DNA of 8,492 nt. Source: Candidatus Heimdallarchaeota archaeon. GTDB taxonomy: Archaea; Asgardarchaeota; Heimdallarchaeia; JABLTI01. A model generated the notes under the pieces. That model made no database searches and was not told where the DNA came from. It saw only the letters and a program-made list of their open reading frames with translations. How positions within the stretch are numbered: position 1 is the stretch's first letter; each line of letters opens with the position of its first letter. Location: assembly GCA_030602675.1 (NCBI GenBank), contig JAUVZH010000095.1, forward strand, positions 1-8,492. The letters run 5' to 3'. Position numbers and translations under genes: made by a program. Positions 6,801-8,492 of the stretch are shown here, piece after piece.

Positions 6801-6812
6801 AAAAATTTAAAA
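6801..6812 (+). promoter_or_regulatory. Candidate TATA box for tRNA-Gln
   Basis: The A/T run with core ATTTAAAAT, preceded by a purine-rich BRE-like stretch (AAAAGAAAAA), is centred about 34 bases before the first base of the mature tRNA. This predicts a short 5' leader for RNase P to remove. Another strong A/T box (TTTATAAAAT, 6764-6773) lies further upstream and could be used instead. Confidence 0.4.
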
Positions 6813-6841
6813 TCAAGATAAAAACAATAAAACTAAAACAT

Positions 6842-6951
6842 AGACCCGTAGTCTAGCGGCCCAGGATAGGGGACTTTGAAAGAAGTCCCGATGCCTTGTT
6901 GGGGTTTCCAATAATCCCTTGACCAGAGTTCAAATCTCTGCGGGTCTACCA
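6842..6951 (+). tRNA. tRNA-Gln (anticodon UUG) with an intron
   Basis: The acceptor stem pairs AGACCCG (6842-6848) with CGGGTCT (6941-6947), then discriminator A (6948) and an encoded CCA (6949-6951). U8 and A9 are present. The D arm begins GTC (6851-6853) and closes with GAT (6865-6867), with GG at 6858-6859. The anticodon stem pairs GGGGA (6869-6873) with TCCCT (6915-6919). The loop CTTTGAA carries anticodon TTG at 6876-6878, reading Gln CAA. The T arm is perfect: CAGAG (6924-6928), TTCAAAT, CTCTG (6936-6940). Removing a 34-base intron 3' of the anticodon leaves 73 bases plus CCA. The A1-U72 pair is typical of archaeal tRNA-Gln; bacterial tRNA-Gln has U1-A72. G2-C71, U35 and G36, all used by E. 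coli GlnRS, are kept, but its preferred G73 is A here. Confidence 0.93.
6880..6913 (+). other. tRNA intron with a bulge-helix-type fold
   Basis: The intron folds into an 8-bp stem, GAAGTCCC (6882-6889) with GGGGTTTC (6901-6908), including two G-U pairs and an 11-base loop. Next to it, CAA (6909-6911) pairs with the anticodon TTG. This gives an inner helix, a bulge of A residues, a short central helix and a second bulge (6912-6914), as in archaeal splicing-endonuclease substrates. The central helix is three pairs instead of the canonical four. The boundaries can slide by one base each way (6879-6912, 6880-6913 or 6881-6914) with the same mature tRNA. Confidence 0.8.
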
Positions 6952-6969
6952 TTTTATTCCATTTTTTTT
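6952..6969 (+). terminator. T-rich terminator of the tRNA gene
   Basis: Immediately after CCA come TTTTATT and then eight consecutive T (6962-6969). Archaeal RNA polymerase ends transcription at such U-rich tracts without needing a hairpin. The tract lies 68 bases from the end of the convergent membrane gene. Confidence 0.6.
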
Positions 6970-7037
6970 GTTATAATTGGGAATGCTAATGCAATTCTTT
7001 GTAATAATTCCTGTCATCTAACGAAATCTTTGGGTTT

Positions 7038-8492
7038 TCAGCTAATTATTGCTGTTACTGGCATATGATCAGATGAATGTGCATCTCTTTCTACTCTACA
7101 ATCAGTTAATGTAATATCAGATGAAACGAAGATTAAATCAATACGATTTGTTGGATTCAACCAATCGTTAGTATACCCAATGTAACCTTGATCATCAATA
7201 CCTGTTGGCCAAACAGTAAACCAAGCATCATTTAGTACTGTTATTGTTAAGTTGTATTGCTCTGTCCAAGGTGTAAAATTAAAATCTCCTAGTAGAATAG
7301 TATTGCTTTTACCTGTTGTTAATTCAACAATTTTTTCTGCTTGCTTTAATTTATCATTTTCATCTTCACCAAAATGTGTAACAAAAACATTGTAAGTTAT
7401 TGTTTCTATTGTTATTTGAGCTTCAATTGTTGCTGTTTGTTCTCCATCGCTAAACATATAATGTGTCACAGCATTTTCGATTGGATATTTTGATAACAAA
7501 ACAATTCCAAAAGTTCCCGTTACTGTTTTTGGTCCGAAATATGAATATAGATGTAATTTGTTTGCTAGAAATCTGACTATATCTCCATTTCCACTTGAGA
7601 TTCTGCATGTGTCTGATTCTTGTAATCCAATTATATCAGCATCAATTCCTCTCAAATCAGCCAAAATTCCATCGAAGTTTAAGGTTCCATAAATGTCAAA
7701 ACCTTGTTGTATATTAAAAGTTACAACTTTAAGTGAAGTTGGTGTTCCCTGTGGTTCTTGTGGGAATGGTGAAGTAGCAATAGTACTAACAATTGTTCCA
7801 ATGAAAATAATGCCAACAATTGAAACTAAGATCTTTTTCCTTATTTTTGATGGAGAAAATGAAACTGTAAAACTGATCGATTCTTTCTTTACAATTAAAA
7901 CAGGTAATATTGCTGCTAAAGCTACTACCATCATAACAAACCAATGTTTATCTCTAAAGAATAGTCCAACAATTGGGATGTAATCATAAGCTATTGTGAA
8001 GATATAACTGAAGATTGTTATAATGAAGAAGAATACACCTATTGAGAAACTCCCACCAATTTTTCTTAAAGTAGGTTTACTCTTAATTAATTCTCGAGTA
8101 AGTAGAGTGAAATCAATCAGAATAATAGGGGAAAGAATAATCATTACATAAAGGAGTATTTGCCTAAAGACAGTAAATTGTGGTTGATGAACTACAAACA
8201 TTATTGTATAGGTAATTACAAATAAGCCATTCCATAACCACAGAATCCAAGGTTTTAAACTACTAATCAATTGTGGTTTAATTATTGCTAAAATTGTAAA
8301 AGTAGAAAACATTATGATTAGCAAAGTAACTATTGCGATATAATTCCCTTCAACTGATCTTGAAATAATAGATGGACTACTAAATGTAAAATAAAGCAAT
8401 ACTAGAATACAGATTATCCCAAAAGATAATCCAAGAATTTTACCAAATCCTCCATTCTTATTCTTAGTTTCAATTACCTCATTTGTAGATTT
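7038..8492 (-). CDS. CWH43/PGAP2IP-like membrane protein with EEP phosphatase domain (5'-partial)
   Basis: The frame ends at TGA (7040-7038) and stays open through 8492, giving 484 visible residues. The codon at 8399 is TTG inside a hydrophobic helix and no ATG lies upstream within the window, so the true start is beyond the edge. Counting from that TTG, about seven hydrophobic segments (one just before residue 1, then near 20-40, 52-70, 78-98, 118-138, 153-170, 188-208) precede an endonuclease/exonuclease/phosphatase domain (~222-453). Metal and catalytic motifs are all present: TFNIQ (227-231), GLQESD (258-263), VTHFG (340-344), GDFNFTP (371-377), NRIDLIF (418-424) and SSDHMPV (442-448). 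The part from GLQESD to FGIVLLSKYPI resembles, from memory, the C-terminal domain of eukaryotic CWH43/PGAP2IP, which acts in GPI-anchor lipid remodelling. The archaeal substrate is unknown; a membrane lipid phosphodiester or phosphoester is a reasonable guess. Confidence 0.8.
   Translation of the reverse strand, partial: KSTNEVIETKNKNGGFGKILGLSFGIICILVLLYFTFSSPSIISRSVEGNYIAIVTLLIIMFSTFTILAIIKPQLISSLKPWILWLWNGLFVITYTIMFVVHQPQFTVFRQILLYVMIILSPIILIDFTLLTRELIKSKPTLRKIGGSFSIGVFFFIITIFSYIFTIAYDYIPIVGLFFRDKHWFVMMVVALAAILPVLIVKKESISFTVSFSPSKIRKKILVSIVGIIFIGTIVSTIATSPFPQEPQGTPTSLKVVTFNIQQGFDIYGTLNFDGILADLRGIDADIIGLQESDTCRISSGNGDIVRFLANKLHLYSYFGPKTVTGTFGIVLLSKYPIENAVTHYMFSDGEQTATIEAQITIETITYNVFVTHFGEDENDKLKQAEKIVELTTGKSNTILLGDFNFTPWTEQYNLTITVLNDAWFTVWPTGIDDQGYIGYTNDWLNPTNRIDLIFVSSDITLTDCRVERDAHSSDHMPVTAIIS

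Noticed and set aside
7693..7983. Plus-strand 96-residue ORF with Cys-rich start
   Set aside because: It is antisense to the EEP domain start and the last membrane helices; the CCILK and CGSCG motifs come from reverse-read codons.
1..8492. CRISPR array, transposase or insertion-sequence ends, or a defence or toxin system
   Set aside because: No regularly spaced repeats, no transposase-like frame, no terminal inverted repeats and no defence-type domains were seen.

Overview
The window looks archaeal, and an Asgard-type archaeon is my best guess. Three observations support archaea. The tRNA gene carries an intron just 3' of the anticodon, with a long intron hairpin of the kind cut by the archaeal splicing endonuclease. 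Start codons lack Shine-Dalgarno sequences, and several have TATA-like A/T boxes about 25-30 bases upstream, as in leaderless archaeal genes. The aminoacyl-tRNA synthetase carries an N-terminal domain that I recognise from archaeal GluRS. The Asgard assignment is inference: the DNA is strongly AT-rich and two proteins resemble families best known from eukaryotes (CWH43/PGAP2IP and HGSNAT).

Layout. Positions 1-435 hold an uncertain gene end or gene start at the left edge, followed by an AT-rich region with inverted repeats. At 436-1890 (+) lies a multi-pass membrane protein of the HGSNAT/DUF1624 acyltransferase type. At 1968-3893 (+) lies a complete glutaminyl-tRNA synthetase, followed directly by an eight-repeat TPR protein (3898-4812, +). 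An 11-bp perfect hairpin closes that unit. Facing it is a secreted, membrane-anchored protein with three LEA/WHy-like repeats (4929-6176, -). A small four-helix membrane protein (6264-6677, +) diverges from it. A short possible broken zinc-ribbon peptide (6718-6781) comes next, then an intron-containing tRNA-Gln(UUG) at 6842-6951. The right edge is a membrane protein with an endonuclease/exonuclease/phosphatase domain (7038 to beyond 8492, -). Its reading frame stays open to the window edge, so its true start is outside.

How the parts fit. Two themes appear. One is glutamine decoding: a discriminating, bacterial-type GlnRS joined to an archaeal GluRS-type N-terminal domain, with a tRNA-Gln gene about 3 kb away. 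Most archaea lack GlnRS and make Gln-tRNA with GatDE, so this is the most striking content. The other is the cell envelope: a candidate sugar or lipid acyltransferase, a glycosylated LEA-like surface protein, and a CWH43-like protein whose eukaryotic relatives remodel GPI-anchor lipids. No functional link between the two themes can be shown from sequence alone.
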